DNA of 64,000 bases. Origin: Lentzea sp. NEAU-D7. Lineage in GTDB: Bacteria > Actinomycetota > Actinomycetes > Mycobacteriales > Pseudonocardiaceae. Of the stretch, positions 45,192 to 53,820 are shown piece by piece. The position numbers were made by a program, and so were the translations under genes. The notes beneath the pieces were generated by a model. That model was not told where the DNA came from and did not search any database. It was given only the letters and a program-made list of their open reading frames with translations. Location of the stretch: NCBI RefSeq assembly GCF_026242055.1, contig NZ_JAPJDL010000006.1, forward strand, positions 295,773-359,772, given 5' to 3'. Numbering within the stretch: position 1 is the first letter of the stretch; every line of letters starts with the position of its first letter.

Positions 45192-46658
45192 ATGGTCGAA
45201 GACTCCCCTGTCGTGCTGGACGGTCGGTCCCTCAGCGCCGACGAGGTGGTGCGCGTCGCGCGGTACCACGCGCCGGTGGCCCTGCACGCTGACGGCCTCG
45301 CACGCCTCGAGGCGTCGTGGGGTGCCAGCCAGCGCCTTGTGGTGCGGCGACAGGTGTACGGCCGCACGACCGGCGTCGGTGCGAACCGCAACCAGATCAT
45401 CAGCACGGAGGGCTGGGCGGAGCACGGCCTGCGCCTGCTGCGCAGCCACGCGGGCGGGCTCGGCGGCATGCTCCCGGAGGAGCAGGTCCGCGCCATGATG
45501 GTCGTGCGCCTCAACCAGCTCCTCGCGGGCGGCGCCGGTGTGCGCAGAGCCGTGGCCGACGCACTGCTCGCCGCCCTGAACAGCAGCTGCTACCCCGGCG
45601 TCCACGAGTACGGCGCCATCGGCACGGGCGACCTCACCGCACTCGCCGAGACCGGCCTGACGCTGCTCGGCGAGCGCTACTGGCTCGGCTCCACGCAGAC
45701 GCCTGACCCGATCGAGCTCGACTCGGGCGACGCGCTGGCGTTGATCAGCAGCAACGCCCTCACCATCGGCATGGCGGGCCTGGCCTGGCAGGACGCGCAC
45801 CAGCTCCTCAAGGCCACGCACGTCGTCGCCGCGCTGTCGTTCCTCGCCGTGGACGGAGCCGTCGAGGCCTACGACGAACGCGTCCACCTCGGCCGCCCGC
45901 ACCCCGGTCAGGTGGCGGTGGCCGCCGAGATGCGCCGCCTCATCGGCGAACCACCACGCCCGCCGGCGCGCATCCAGGACCCGTTCGGTTACCGCTGCTT
46001 CCCGCAGATCCACGGCCCGGCCGTCGACGCCGCAACCGACCTGGCCCACGTGCTCGACGTCGAGTTCAACGCCGCCGCCGAGAACCCTCTGATCGTCTCC
46101 GACCACTTCGGCCCCGAGGACGACGCCGCCTACCACCACGGCGCGTTCCACAGCGCGTACCTGGGCCAGGCGCTCGACCGGCTCCGGCTCTCGATGCTGC
46201 ACACCGGCCACATCTCGACCGCCCGCCTCGCGACGCTCGTCGAGCCGAGCTTCACCGGCCTGCGCCCGTTCCTCGCCGAGGGCGTCCCCGGCAGCTCGGG
46301 CGTGATGATCCTCGAGTACAGCGCCAACTCCGCGCTGGCCGAGGTCCGCACCCTCGCCGAGCCCGCGAGCATCGGCAACGCCGTCGTGTCGCGCGGCCAG
46401 GAGGAGAACTCGAGCTTCGCGTTCCAGTCCGCCTCCCAGGCCCTGCGCTCGCTGAGCGCGTTCCGCCTGGTCCTGGCGTGCGAGGTCGTGGCCGCCGTCC
46501 GCGCCCTGCGGCTGCGCGGCATCACACCTCGGACCGAGTCGCTGCGGGCCGCCTTCGAGGCCGCCGAGTCGAAGCTCAACCCGGACATGTCCGACCGCCA
46601 GCTCAGCCCGGACGTCGAGGTCGCCTCGGCACTGCTGGACGACTTCGCCACCTGCTGA
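45192..46658 (+). CDS. HAL/PAL-type aromatic amino acid lyase homologue with altered MIO triad
   Basis: 488 aa, full length for the family. It has the conserved Tyr loop (VYGRTTGVGAN), RLNQLLAG, the MIO region, FPQIHGPAVDA and FNAAAENPLI. In HAL/PAL the MIO cofactor forms from Ala-Ser-Gly in GASGDLAPL; here residues 144-146 are Gly-Thr-Gly in IGTGDLTALA. Whether the enzyme makes MIO from this triad is unclear, so it may be an aminomutase/lyase variant with altered cofactor or have lost activity. The ATG at 45192 is 30 bp from the divergent SNF2 gene. Not part of a hut operon: hutU, hutI and hutG are absent. Confidence 0.85.
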   Translation: MVEDSPVVLDGRSLSADEVVRVARYHAPVALHADGLARLEASWGASQRLVVRRQVYGRTTGVGANRNQIISTEGWAEHGLRLLRSHAGGLGGMLPEEQVRAMMVVRLNQLLAGGAGVRRAVADALLAALNSSCYPGVHEYGAIGTGDLTALAETGLTLLGERYWLGSTQTPDPIELDSGDALALISSNALTIGMAGLAWQDAHQLLKATHVVAALSFLAVDGAVEAYDERVHLGRPHPGQVAVAAEMRRLIGEPPRPPARIQDPFGYRCFPQIHGPAVDAATDLAHVLDVEFNAAAENPLIVSDHFGPEDDAAYHHGAFHSAYLGQALDRLRLSMLHTGHISTARLATLVEPSFTGLRPFLAEGVPGSSGVMILEYSANSALAEVRTLAEPASIGNAVVSRGQEENSSFAFQSASQALRSLSAFRLVLACEVVAAVRALRLRGITPRTESLRAAFEAAESKLNPDMSDRQLSPDVEVASALLDDFATC

Positions 46659-46667
46659 GATCCGGGC

Positions 46668-46696
46668 TTGATCTCCACCGAACTGGAGCTTTTACG
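46668..46696 (+). promoter_or_regulatory. Candidate MerR-type promoter
   Basis: TTGATC at 46668-46673 and TTTACG at 46691-46696 are spaced as -35/-10, and between them a dyad CTCCA (46673-46677)/TGGAG (46684-46688) sits on the spacer face. Dyads inside the spacer are the hallmark of MerR-family operators. It precedes the oxidoreductase gene by ~45 bp. Confidence 0.5.
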
Positions 46697-46739
46697 GTGG
46701 GACGCGGCCAGGTTGATCAAGGTGGGGGATGTGGTTGTG

Positions 46740-47699
46740 GTGCGTGCTGTCCGTGTGCACGAGTTCGGTGGTCCCGAGGTGCTCCGCGCGGAGGAAGTTC
46801 CCGCGCCGGTGGCGGGCCCGGGCCAGGTGGTGGTGGGCATGGCCGTCGCCGACGTGATCTTCCTCGACACGCTGCTGCGCAACGGCTGGGGCGGCGAGTA
46901 CTTCCCGCTGACCCTCCCTTACGTGCCGGGCGGAGGCGGCGCGGGTCACGTGCTCTCGGTGGGCGAAGGCGTGGACCCGGCGTGGCTGGGCAGGCACGTC
47001 ATCAGCCGCGGATCAGGCGGCTACGCGGAGCAGATGGTCTTCCCCGCCGAGGAGATCGTCGCGGTCCCCGATGGCCTGGGCTCGGCCGAGGCGGCGGCAC
47101 TGGTGCACGACGGCGTCACCGCGCTCATGCTCGCCCGCCGCACGGAGATCAGGAAGGACGAGTGGGTCCTGGTGGCGGCCGCGACGGGCGGCGCGGGTTC
47201 GCTGCTCGTGCAACTCCTGCGCGACGCGGGCGCACGAGTCGTCGCCGCGGCCCGCGGCGAACGCAAGCTCGCACTGAGCCGCGACCTGGGTGCGGACCTG
47301 GCCGTCGACTACTCGCTGGACGGCTGGCAGGACCAGGTCCGCGAGGCGACGGGCGGCGTCGGCGTGGCCTTCGACGGCGCGGGAGGACCGCTCGGCAGGG
47401 CGGTGTTCGAGACGGTGGCCTCCGGCGGTCGCTTCATCACCTACGGCACCTCGGACGGGTTCGCCGACATCGATCCGGACCTGGCGGCCAGTCGGCAGGT
47501 GCACGTGGACAACGTGCTGGCGGCCGGGCCGCCCGACCCGGCGACCGTGCGTGCACTCCTCACGGACGCGCTCGCCCTCACCTCGCAGGGCCGGATCCGG
47601 CCGGTGATCGGTGCGACGTATCCGTTGGCGGAGGCCGAGAAGGCTCACCGCTCGCTGGAGGAACGCGCCACCCTCGGCAAGTCGCTGCTGCTGGTGTGA
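46740..47699 (+). CDS. Zinc-type quinone oxidoreductase (MDR superfamily), 319 aa
   Basis: Medium-chain dehydrogenase/reductase: N-terminal GroES-like part (VRVHEFGGPEVL, VADVIFLDTLL, PYVPGGGGAGHV), then the NAD(P)-binding Rossmann loop ATGGAGS and AFDGAGG, with the C-terminal GRIRPVIGATYPLAEAEKAHRSLE. No structural zinc cysteines, as in the zeta-crystallin/QOR branch that reduces quinones using NADPH. GTG at 46740 or 46731/46737 are possible starts after GGTGGGGG. Probably induced by a MerR/SoxR-type regulator given the dyad promoter upstream. Confidence 0.85.
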   Translation: MRAVRVHEFGGPEVLRAEEVPAPVAGPGQVVVGMAVADVIFLDTLLRNGWGGEYFPLTLPYVPGGGGAGHVLSVGEGVDPAWLGRHVISRGSGGYAEQMVFPAEEIVAVPDGLGSAEAAALVHDGVTALMLARRTEIRKDEWVLVAAATGGAGSLLVQLLRDAGARVVAAARGERKLALSRDLGADLAVDYSLDGWQDQVREATGGVGVAFDGAGGPLGRAVFETVASGGRFITYGTSDGFADIDPDLAASRQVHVDNVLAAGPPDPATVRALLTDALALTSQGRIRPVIGATYPLAEAEKAHRSLEERATLGKSLLLV

Positions 47700-48260
47700 C
47701 CGCTCGCGCGACCGGGGTCGGGCTCGGTCATCGGGTGGCTGGCTGGGCGGCTGCGCTGGGGCAGGCGGATGTGTGGCGGCAACCGGGAGGCGTGGCGGTC
47801 GCCGGGAAGGGTGGCAGCTGGCAGACGGGCGTCGGCTGCGGCCGAGGTGGTGGTCGCTGGGCGAGGTGGTGGGCGCCGGCAGCCGGCTTGGCGCGGGGCA
47901 GGCCGGTGGCGGGATGGCGACAGTGCAGCAGCGGGTGACTAGCAGCGGGGACGGCGCGACAGCCTCATTAGCGGGATAGCGGGAGACCGACGGCAGAAAC
48001 GACGGCAGAAACGGCGGCAGGCCGGCGGCGAGGTGGCGGGAGATCGGCTGCGGGACCGGCGGGAGGCCGGTACCGGGGCGGTGACCACAGCCGAAGCGGT
48101 GGGGGGCGTCGGCAACCACAACGACTGGCAAGCCTGTGGCGAGGTGGCGCCAGCCCTTGTGCGCGGCGGGGTGGCGGCAGACCTGTGGAGCGGTGCCTGT
48201 GGCACGTAGCGAGGCCCGGTCGGAGACGGGGTGGTGGCCGCCGAGGCGGCCGGGCAGCGG

Positions 48261-48374
48261 CAGCCGCAGTAGCGGCGAGGTGGCGGCAGCCGCAGTAGCG
48301 GCGAGGTGGCGGCAGCCGCAGTAGCGGCGAGGTGGCGGCAGCCGCAGTAGCGGCGAGGTGGCGGCAGCCGCAGT
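48261..48374 (+). repeat. 26-bp tandem repeat, 4.4 copies
   Basis: Four identical consecutive units of 26 bp starting CAGCCGCAGTAGCGGCGAGG (48261, 48287, 48313, 48339) and a partial fifth. No spacers, so not a CRISPR. Confidence 0.9.
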
Positions 48375-48415
48375 GAAGCAGTGCCGGTGGCGCGCAGCGA
48401 GGCCGGAGTCGCGGG

Positions 48416-48506
48416 CAGCCCAGGTCACCGGGCAGCCCAGGTCACCAGGCAGCCCAGGTCACCAGGCAGCCCAGGTCACCAGGCAGCCCAGGTCACCAGG
48501 CAGCCC
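48416..48506 (+). repeat. 17-bp tandem repeat, 5 copies plus partial
   Basis: Units of CAGCCCAGGTCACCAGG at 48416, 48433, 48450, 48467 and 48484; the first unit differs by one base (CACCGGG), and a partial sixth unit follows. No spacers. Confidence 0.9.
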
Positions 48507-48594
48507 GAACCCCGGGCAGCCGTTGCCCGGACGCGCTGCCCGTCGCCGAGCGCGCCGCCGTCCCCGGAGCGGCGCGGCCCGGCGGGGAGCGGCG

Positions 48595-48879
48595 TCAGCC
48601 TCCAGCCACCGACGGCAGGATCTGGATCTCGGCGCCTGACGGGAGCGGGGTGGCCGGGCCTGCCAGGCGGCGGCACTCCTCGCCGTTGACGTAGAAGTTC
48701 ACGTAGCGGCGCAGGCCGGCGCGCTCGTCGCGCAGGCGGCGGTCCAGTTGCGGGTAGGTGTCGGCCAGGACGTCGAGGGCTGCTCCCAGGGTGGCCGGGT
48801 CCGGGACTTCCACGTCCAAGTGGGCGGCACCGTCGGTGGCGGCGCGGAGGACTCCTGGGATCAGGACCGTCACCTTCAC
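48595..48879 (-). CDS. ThiS/MoaD-like ubiquitin-fold protein, 94 aa
   Basis: Small beta-grasp protein: VKVTVLIPGVLR at the start, DPATLGAALDVLADTYPQL helix, then YVNFYVNGEE and a C-terminal GAEIQILPSVAGG. The Gly-Gly end is the adenylated/thiocarboxylated terminus of sulfur-carrier proteins (MoaD, ThiS, CysO). The GTG at 48879 overlaps the TGA of the BNR-propeller gene (GTGA). The pairing of these two families is recurrent in actinobacteria, but its meaning is unknown. Confidence 0.85.
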   Translation of the reverse strand: MKVTVLIPGVLRAATDGAAHLDVEVPDPATLGAALDVLADTYPQLDRRLRDERAGLRRYVNFYVNGEECRRLAGPATPLPSGAEIQILPSVAGG

Positions 48880-49955
48880 GTCGGGACCACCACGGCTCGG
48901 ACCGACATCACGTCTGGCAGGTGGGCCGCCACGCGGTGCCAGGTCTCGCCCTCGTCCGGGCTCGCGTAGACCTCGCCCGAGCGGGAGCCGAAGTAGACGC
49001 CGGGGACCTCGGCGTCGTCCGTGCACATGGCGTCGCGCATCACCGCTGTCCAGAAGTCGTCGGGAAGGCCTTCGCCCAGGGCCTGCCAGGTGGCGCCCGC
49101 GTCCCGGGAGCGGTAGACGCGGCACTTGCCCTCCGGCGGGAAGCGGCGGCCGTCCGCCTCGATCGGGAACGTGAAGATCGTGTCCGGGTCGTGGGGGTGG
49201 ACGACCATGGCGAAGCCGAAGTCGGTGGGCAGGCCGTCGGCGATCGACTGCCAGGAGTCGCCCCCGTCGTCGCTGCGGTAGACGCCGTGGTGGTTCTGGG
49301 CGTAGAAGCGCGACGGCGCCGCGGGGTGCTGGGCCACCTTGTGGACGCACTGGCCGAACTCCGGCCACGGGTCCGGGAAGAAGTACGCCTTGATGCCCTT
49401 GTTGCGGGCTTCCCAGGACTTGCCGCCGTCGGCGGTGCGGTAGACGCCGCCCGTCGACATCGCCACCAGCAGGCGGTCCGGGTCCACCGGGTCGGGCACG
49501 ATCGTGTGGACGGCCTGGCCGCCGAAGCCCGCCTCCCACTCCGGGCGGTGCGGGTGGTTCCAGAGGCCCTCGACGAACTCGAACGAGCGGCCGCCGTCGG
49601 AGGACTTGAACAGCGCCGACGGCTGGGTGCCCGCCCAGACCACGCCCGGCTGCGCGGCCGGTGCGGGCTGGAGCTGCCAGACGCGTTCGAGGGCCGCTTC
49701 CTCCACCGGGAACGCGATCGGCGGCGTGGACGACTCCTCCCAGGTGGCCCCCAGGTCGTCCGAGATGGACACTCCGGGGCCGAAGTGCGGAGAGGACACT
49801 CCCGCCATCAGGCGAAGGCCCGCGCGCGAGTCGAACGCGACCGCGTACACCTCCTGCATCGCGTGGTGCGGCCCGTCGACCTGCCACGAGACCCGATCCT
49901 CACTGCGGGCGAGCCACAGCCCCTTGCGCGTACCGATCGCCACAACCACCGTCAT
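48876..49955 (-). CDS. BNR/sialidase-like beta-propeller protein, 359 aa
   Basis: Four or more Asp-box/BNR repeats (SDDLGATWEE, SSDGGRSFEF, TADGGKSWEA, SDDGGDSWQS, SRDAGATWQA, SPDEGETWHR) that build a six- or seven-bladed propeller of the YCF48/exo-alpha-sialidase-like superfamily. No signal peptide, so it is cytoplasmic. No sialidase Arg triad is evident and enzymatic function is not implied. Operon with the downstream ThiS/MoaD-like gene (4-bp overlap). ATG at 49955. Confidence 0.85.
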   Translation of the reverse strand: MTVVVAIGTRKGLWLARSEDRVSWQVDGPHHAMQEVYAVAFDSRAGLRLMAGVSSPHFGPGVSISDDLGATWEESSTPPIAFPVEEAALERVWQLQPAPAAQPGVVWAGTQPSALFKSSDGGRSFEFVEGLWNHPHRPEWEAGFGGQAVHTIVPDPVDPDRLLVAMSTGGVYRTADGGKSWEARNKGIKAYFFPDPWPEFGQCVHKVAQHPAAPSRFYAQNHHGVYRSDDGGDSWQSIADGLPTDFGFAMVVHPHDPDTIFTFPIEADGRRFPPEGKCRVYRSRDAGATWQALGEGLPDDFWTAVMRDAMCTDDAEVPGVYFGSRSGEVYASPDEGETWHRVAAHLPDVMSVRAVVVPT

Positions 49956-50100
49956 CGCAACGCAGCCTCCCAGCCCGAAGATGTGATGCGGAGCACGTTA
50001 CGCCGGGGATCCGACAATTTCTGAGGACGAGGGAAACCCCACGTAGACCCACAAGTTACTCACTGGTAGCGTCCGAAAGAGGAGACGCAAGGAGGCGCCA

Positions 50101-51789
50101 GTGCTGCTCGACCCGAACCACTACGACCCCGCCCACCTCGACGACGAGACGCGGCGCCTGCTCAGGGCGACCGTCGACTGGTTCGAGGCCCGCGGCAAGC
50201 GGCAGCTCATCGCGGACGCGCAGGACAAGGTCTGGTACACCGAGTTCCTCGACTTCGTGAAGCGCGAGAAGCTCTTCGCCACCTTCTGCACGCCCGCGAG
50301 CGTCGACGGCACCAAGCGCTGGGACGCCGCCCGCAACGCCGCGTTCAGCGAGGTGCTCGGGTTCTACGGCCTGCAGTACTGGTACGCCTGGCAGGTCACG
50401 GTCCTCGGCCTCGGCCCGATCTGGATGAGCGACAACTCCGAGGCCAAGCAGAAGGCGGCGGCCCTCCTCGACAGCGGCGCGGTCTTCGCGTTCGGCCTCT
50501 CCGAGAAGGAGCACGGTGCCGACGTCTACAGCACCGACATGATCGTCACGAAGACGGAGACCGGCTACACCGCGACCGGCGGCAAGTACTACATCGGCAA
50601 CGGCAACGTCGCCGGCATGGTCAGCGTCTTCGGCAAGCTCGCGGACTCCGACGAGTACGTCTTCTTCGCCGTCGACAGCCAGCACGAGAACTTCGAGCTC
50701 GTCAAGAACGTCGTCGACAGCCAGATGTTCGTGAGCGAGTTCCGCCTCGACGCCTACCCCCTGACCGACGCCGACATCCTGCACCGCGGCCCCGACGCCT
50801 TCTCCGCCGCGCTCAACACCGTCAACGTCGGCAAGTTCAACCTCTGCACGGCCAGCATCGGCATCTGCGAGCACTCGTTCTACGAGGCGATCACCCACGC
50901 CCACAACCGGATCCTCTACGGCAACCCGGTCACGAACTTCCCGCACGTGCGCCAGAACTTCGTCGACGCCTACGCGCGCCTCACCGCGATGAAGCTCTTC
51001 GCGGACCGCAGCGTCGACTACTTCCGCAGCGCCGGCGAGAACGACCGCCGCTACCTCCTCTTCAACCCCATCACCAAGATGAAGGTGACGAGCGAGGGCG
51101 AGAACGTCATCGACCTGCTCTGGGACGTCATCGCCGCCAAGGGTTTCGAGAAGGACACGTACTTCACGCGCGCCACGGCCGACATCCGCGCGCTGCCCAA
51201 GCTCGAAGGCACCGTGCACGTGAACCTGGCCCTGGTGCTCAAGTTCATGCCGAACTACTTCTTCAACCCCAAGGCCTACGACGAGGTCCCGACGCGCCAC
51301 GACGCGACCGACGACGACTTCTTCTGGCACCAGGGCCCCGCGCGCGGCCTCGGCAAGATCCAGTTCCACGACTGGGAGCCGATCTACACCGAGCACGCGC
51401 ACCTGCCCAACGTGGCGCTGTTCCACGAGCAGGCCAAGGCCGTCAAGACGCTGCTGACCACGGCGGCGCCGGACGAGGCCCAGCAGAAGGACCTCGACTT
51501 CCTGCTCAACCTCGGCCACCTGTTCACCCTGGTCGTCTACGGCCAGCTGGTCCTGGAGCAGGCGAAGATCACGAACACCGACCAGCACGTGCTCGACCAG
51601 ATCTTCGACGTCCTGGTCCGCGACTTCGCCGGCTACGCGACCGCCCTGCACGGCAAGGCCAGCAGCACCGAGGCCCAGCAGCAGTGGGCCGTGGGGCAGA
51701 TCCGCAAGCCGCACGTCGACCAGGCCCGCTTCGACGCCGTGTGGCAGCAGGTGGAAGCGCTCTCCGGCCGCTACGAGATGCGCCCCTAG
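50101..51789 (+). CDS. Acyl-CoA dehydrogenase, 562 aa
   Basis: FAD-dependent acyl-CoA dehydrogenase of the long (~560 aa) class. FGLSEKEHGAD (residues ~138-148) and TGGKYYIGNGNVA are the FAD/substrate loops, followed by the helical C-terminal domain. GTG at 50101 with AAGGAGG eight bases before it. Likely in fatty-acid or branched-chain acid degradation; no clear operon partner. The stop overlaps that of the convergent TetR gene by 4 bp. Confidence 0.88.
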   Translation: MLLDPNHYDPAHLDDETRRLLRATVDWFEARGKRQLIADAQDKVWYTEFLDFVKREKLFATFCTPASVDGTKRWDAARNAAFSEVLGFYGLQYWYAWQVTVLGLGPIWMSDNSEAKQKAAALLDSGAVFAFGLSEKEHGADVYSTDMIVTKTETGYTATGGKYYIGNGNVAGMVSVFGKLADSDEYVFFAVDSQHENFELVKNVVDSQMFVSEFRLDAYPLTDADILHRGPDAFSAALNTVNVGKFNLCTASIGICEHSFYEAITHAHNRILYGNPVTNFPHVRQNFVDAYARLTAMKLFADRSVDYFRSAGENDRRYLLFNPITKMKVTSEGENVIDLLWDVIAAKGFEKDTYFTRATADIRALPKLEGTVHVNLALVLKFMPNYFFNPKAYDEVPTRHDATDDDFFWHQGPARGLGKIQFHDWEPIYTEHAHLPNVALFHEQAKAVKTLLTTAAPDEAQQKDLDFLLNLGHLFTLVVYGQLVLEQAKITNTDQHVLDQIFDVLVRDFAGYATALHGKASSTEAQQQWAVGQIRKPHVDQARFDAVWQQVEALSGRYEMRP

Positions 51790-52430
51790 TCCTGGTAGCG
51801 CTCCAACGCCGCGATCATGAGTTCGAGGCCGAACTCGAACTCGTGATCGTGGTCGTAGGTCCCCAGCTCACCGATCACCTCCGCGGACAACGGGAACGCC
51901 GACACGTCGACGTCCACATAGGGCGACAACGCGATCCCGCCGAGCTCGGGCGTGGTCGCGACCTCCCTCATCAGCGTGCCCAGCAGGTACGACACCATCG
52001 CCCGCATCATCCCGACGGCGATCTTGCCCCGGAACCCCGCGCGGTCGAAGTTCATCAGCGCCGCCTCGATCGTCCGGAACCCCGCCTCGCTGCTCAGCCG
52101 GCGCGTCGCCAGCATCACGAACGCACGGGGGTGGCGGCGCGCCAGCTCCCGCACGGCGCGGGCGTGCGCCCGGATGTGATCACGCCAGTCGTCGCTGTCC
52201 ACCTGGTACGGACGCGCCTCCGCCATGATCCGCTCGGCCGCGAGGTCCACCAGCACGGCCTTGTTCGGCACGTGGTTGTACAGCGACATCGTGCCCGCGC
52301 CCAGCTCAGCGGCCAGGCGCCGCATCGAGACGGCCTCGACTCCCTCGCACTCGATCAACCTCACGGCCGCATCCACGATGCGGTCGCGGGTCAGCGGCTC
52401 ACGTGGCGAGGACACTGGCGGAGACCGCAC
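51786..52430 (-). CDS. TetR/AcrR-family repressor
   Basis: 214 aa. HTH at residues ~14-58 (TRDRIVDAAVRLIE, RLAAELGAGTMSLYNHVPNK), TetR C-terminal ligand domain after. Divergent from a SnoaL-like gene with a 53-bp spacer that holds a perfect 15-bp palindrome; autorepression and control of that gene are likely. May also control the adjacent acyl-CoA dehydrogenase. Confidence 0.88.
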   Translation of the reverse strand: MRSPPVSSPREPLTRDRIVDAAVRLIECEGVEAVSMRRLAAELGAGTMSLYNHVPNKAVLVDLAAERIMAEARPYQVDSDDWRDHIRAHARAVRELARRHPRAFVMLATRRLSSEAGFRTIEAALMNFDRAGFRGKIAVGMMRAMVSYLLGTLMREVATTPELGGIALSPYVDVDVSAFPLSAEVIGELGTYDHDHEFEFGLELMIAALERYQD

Positions 52431-52452
52431 GACGTGGAGTAGCTTCCCTGCG

Positions 52453-52467
52453 ACGTACGGCGTACGT
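52453..52467. promoter_or_regulatory. TetR operator candidate
   Basis: Palindrome ACGTACG-G-CGTACGT at 52453-52467, between the divergent TetR (start 52430) and SnoaL-like (start 52484) genes. Size and placement are typical for TetR-family operators. Confidence 0.65.
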
Positions 52468-52483
52468 AGGAGGGTCGGCCGGT

Positions 52484-52924
52484 ATGACCGAGTCCAAGGC
52501 GCTCAGAGCGCTGCGTGAAGCGATCGTCTTGGAGCACATGGAGTCGCAGAACGACCACGACTTCGACACCTCTCTGAACACGTTTCCGCACCCCCGGTAC
52601 GAGATCATGGCGTCCGGCCAGGTCTTCGAAGGCGTGGACGCGGTCCGCGGCTACTGGCAGCGCACCCGCGCGGCGTTCCCCGACCAGCGGAACAAGATCA
52701 TCGACGTCCACCACGCCGACGACGCCGTGATCGTCGAGTTCGAACTGCAGGGCACGCACCTGGGCAGCCTCATCGGCGAAGAAGTTACCGGACGGTCGTT
52801 CAAGGTCAGGATGGCCGGTTTCTTCCTCTTCGACAAGGACATCCTGGTCTGCGAGCGGATCTACGGCGACACGGCGACCGTCATGGCCCAGCTCGGCATG
52901 CTCGACGTCCCCGAGAAGTTCTAG
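52484..52924 (+). CDS. SnoaL/NTF2-like protein, 146 aa
   Basis: Nuclear-transport-factor-2-like fold: helical N-terminus with DHDFDTSLNTFPHPRYE, then GQVFEGVDAVRGYWQ and a long strand region (VIVEFELQGTHLG, FKVRMAGFFLFD). Such proteins are enzymes (isomerases/cyclases) or ligand-binding. Controlled probably by the divergent TetR repressor. ATG at 52484; GGAG ~13 bases upstream. Confidence 0.8.
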   Translation: MTESKALRALREAIVLEHMESQNDHDFDTSLNTFPHPRYEIMASGQVFEGVDAVRGYWQRTRAAFPDQRNKIIDVHHADDAVIVEFELQGTHLGSLIGEEVTGRSFKVRMAGFFLFDKDILVCERIYGDTATVMAQLGMLDVPEKF

Positions 52925-53820
52925 AACACGACGCGAACCTCCCCGACGACCTGCCCGCCACCGAGCACCGGCACGGACAGGGACTCCTTCGCGGGCGACA
53001 CGTCGAACCCCGTGGCCGCCAGCGCGGTGAGCCCGATCGCCGTCGTGGCACGGGGATTGCCGTCGAGGACCTTCACCGCGACCGCGTGCCCGGCCGCGGT
53101 CCCCAGCACCAGCACACCCTCCGCGCCACCCTTGGCCACCACGCCCGGCAGCTGCTGCATGACCACGGTGTTCACGTGCCCGGTCCCGCCGACGTACTCG
53201 GGGAACCGGCGCATGGCGTCGGCGACGGGCGTGCGCATCAAGCCCTGCATCGCCCTCGCCAAGCCGTGCAACGACAACGCGTGCACGGGCGCACCGCAGC
53301 CGTCGATCGCAGTGTGCACAACGGACTCTTCGGACAACTCCTCCACCGTCCGCACCACCAGCCGCTGCAGGGGATGCGAAGTGTCCAGATAGGTCTGCGT
53401 CGGCCACCGCGCCGCCACGCACGCCGCGAGCATCGCCGCGTGCTTGCCGGAGCAGTTCATCCGCACCCGGGAAGGTTCCGTCAGCCGTTGGCGCGTCTCC
53501 TCGTCCTCCGGCCAGGACGGTGGGCAGCGCAGCAGCCCGAGCGGCAACCCGCCGAGCACCTGCATCACCAGCTCGACGTGCCGGTTCTCCCCCGTGTGCG
53601 AGCCGGCCGCGATCGCCAGCGCGGGCCCGGACAGCGGCGCTCCGGCGGACAGGCACGCCAGCGCCTGGAACGGCTTCATGCACGACCGCGGCAGCACCGG
53701 GTCCTCCACCGCGCCGGCGGAGACGCCCACCGCCCCGGACGGCAGCAGGCCGACGACGCTGCCGTGGTGCAGGCTCTCCACGAACCCCGACCGGGTCACC
53801 TCAGCGAGCAGTGCGGGCAC
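52921..53820 (-). CDS. L-asparaginase II (class 3, PF06089)
   Basis: 299 aa. Family blocks LPRSCMKPFQALA, AGSHTGENRHVELV, RMNCSGKHAAMLAAC, and IDGCGAPVHALSLHGLARA are visible. These enzymes hydrolyse asparagine to aspartate and ammonia. GTG start at 53820 inside the 3' end of an amino-acid ABC permease gene (20-bp overlap), so it is the last gene of an uptake-and-deamidation operon. The 3' end overlaps the SnoaL-like gene stop by 4 bp. Confidence 0.88.
   Translation of the reverse strand: MPALLAEVTRSGFVESLHHGSVVGLLPSGAVGVSAGAVEDPVLPRSCMKPFQALACLSAGAPLSGPALAIAAGSHTGENRHVELVMQVLGGLPLGLLRCPPSWPEDEETRQRLTEPSRVRMNCSGKHAAMLAACVAARWPTQTYLDTSHPLQRLVVRTVEELSEESVVHTAIDGCGAPVHALSLHGLARAMQGLMRTPVADAMRRFPEYVGGTGHVNTVVMQQLPGVVAKGGAEGVLVLGTAAGHAVAVKVLDGNPRATTAIGLTALAATGFDVSPAKESLSVPVLGGGQVVGEVRVVF

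Larger units (their letters stand above)
47700..48594. other. Repeat-rich, G-rich intergenic region
   Basis: About 900 bp without a supportable gene. The plus strand is GGC/GGT-rich with irregular GGTGGCGGCAG reiterations, then two ordered tandem arrays (48261-48374 and 48416-48506). Frames through it encode only low-complexity strings. It separates two converging genes. Confidence 0.7.

Noticed and set aside
45192..46658. Histidine ammonia-lyase hutH
   Set aside because: No hut genes nearby and the MIO triad is changed, so a specific substrate cannot be assigned.
46668..46739. Translation start of the oxidoreductase at 46668
   Set aside because: The extra 24 residues would cover the promoter elements; MDR homologues start at the VRAVRVHEFG block.
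48261..48506. CRISPR array
   Set aside because: Repeat units are directly adjacent without spacers and there are no cas genes.
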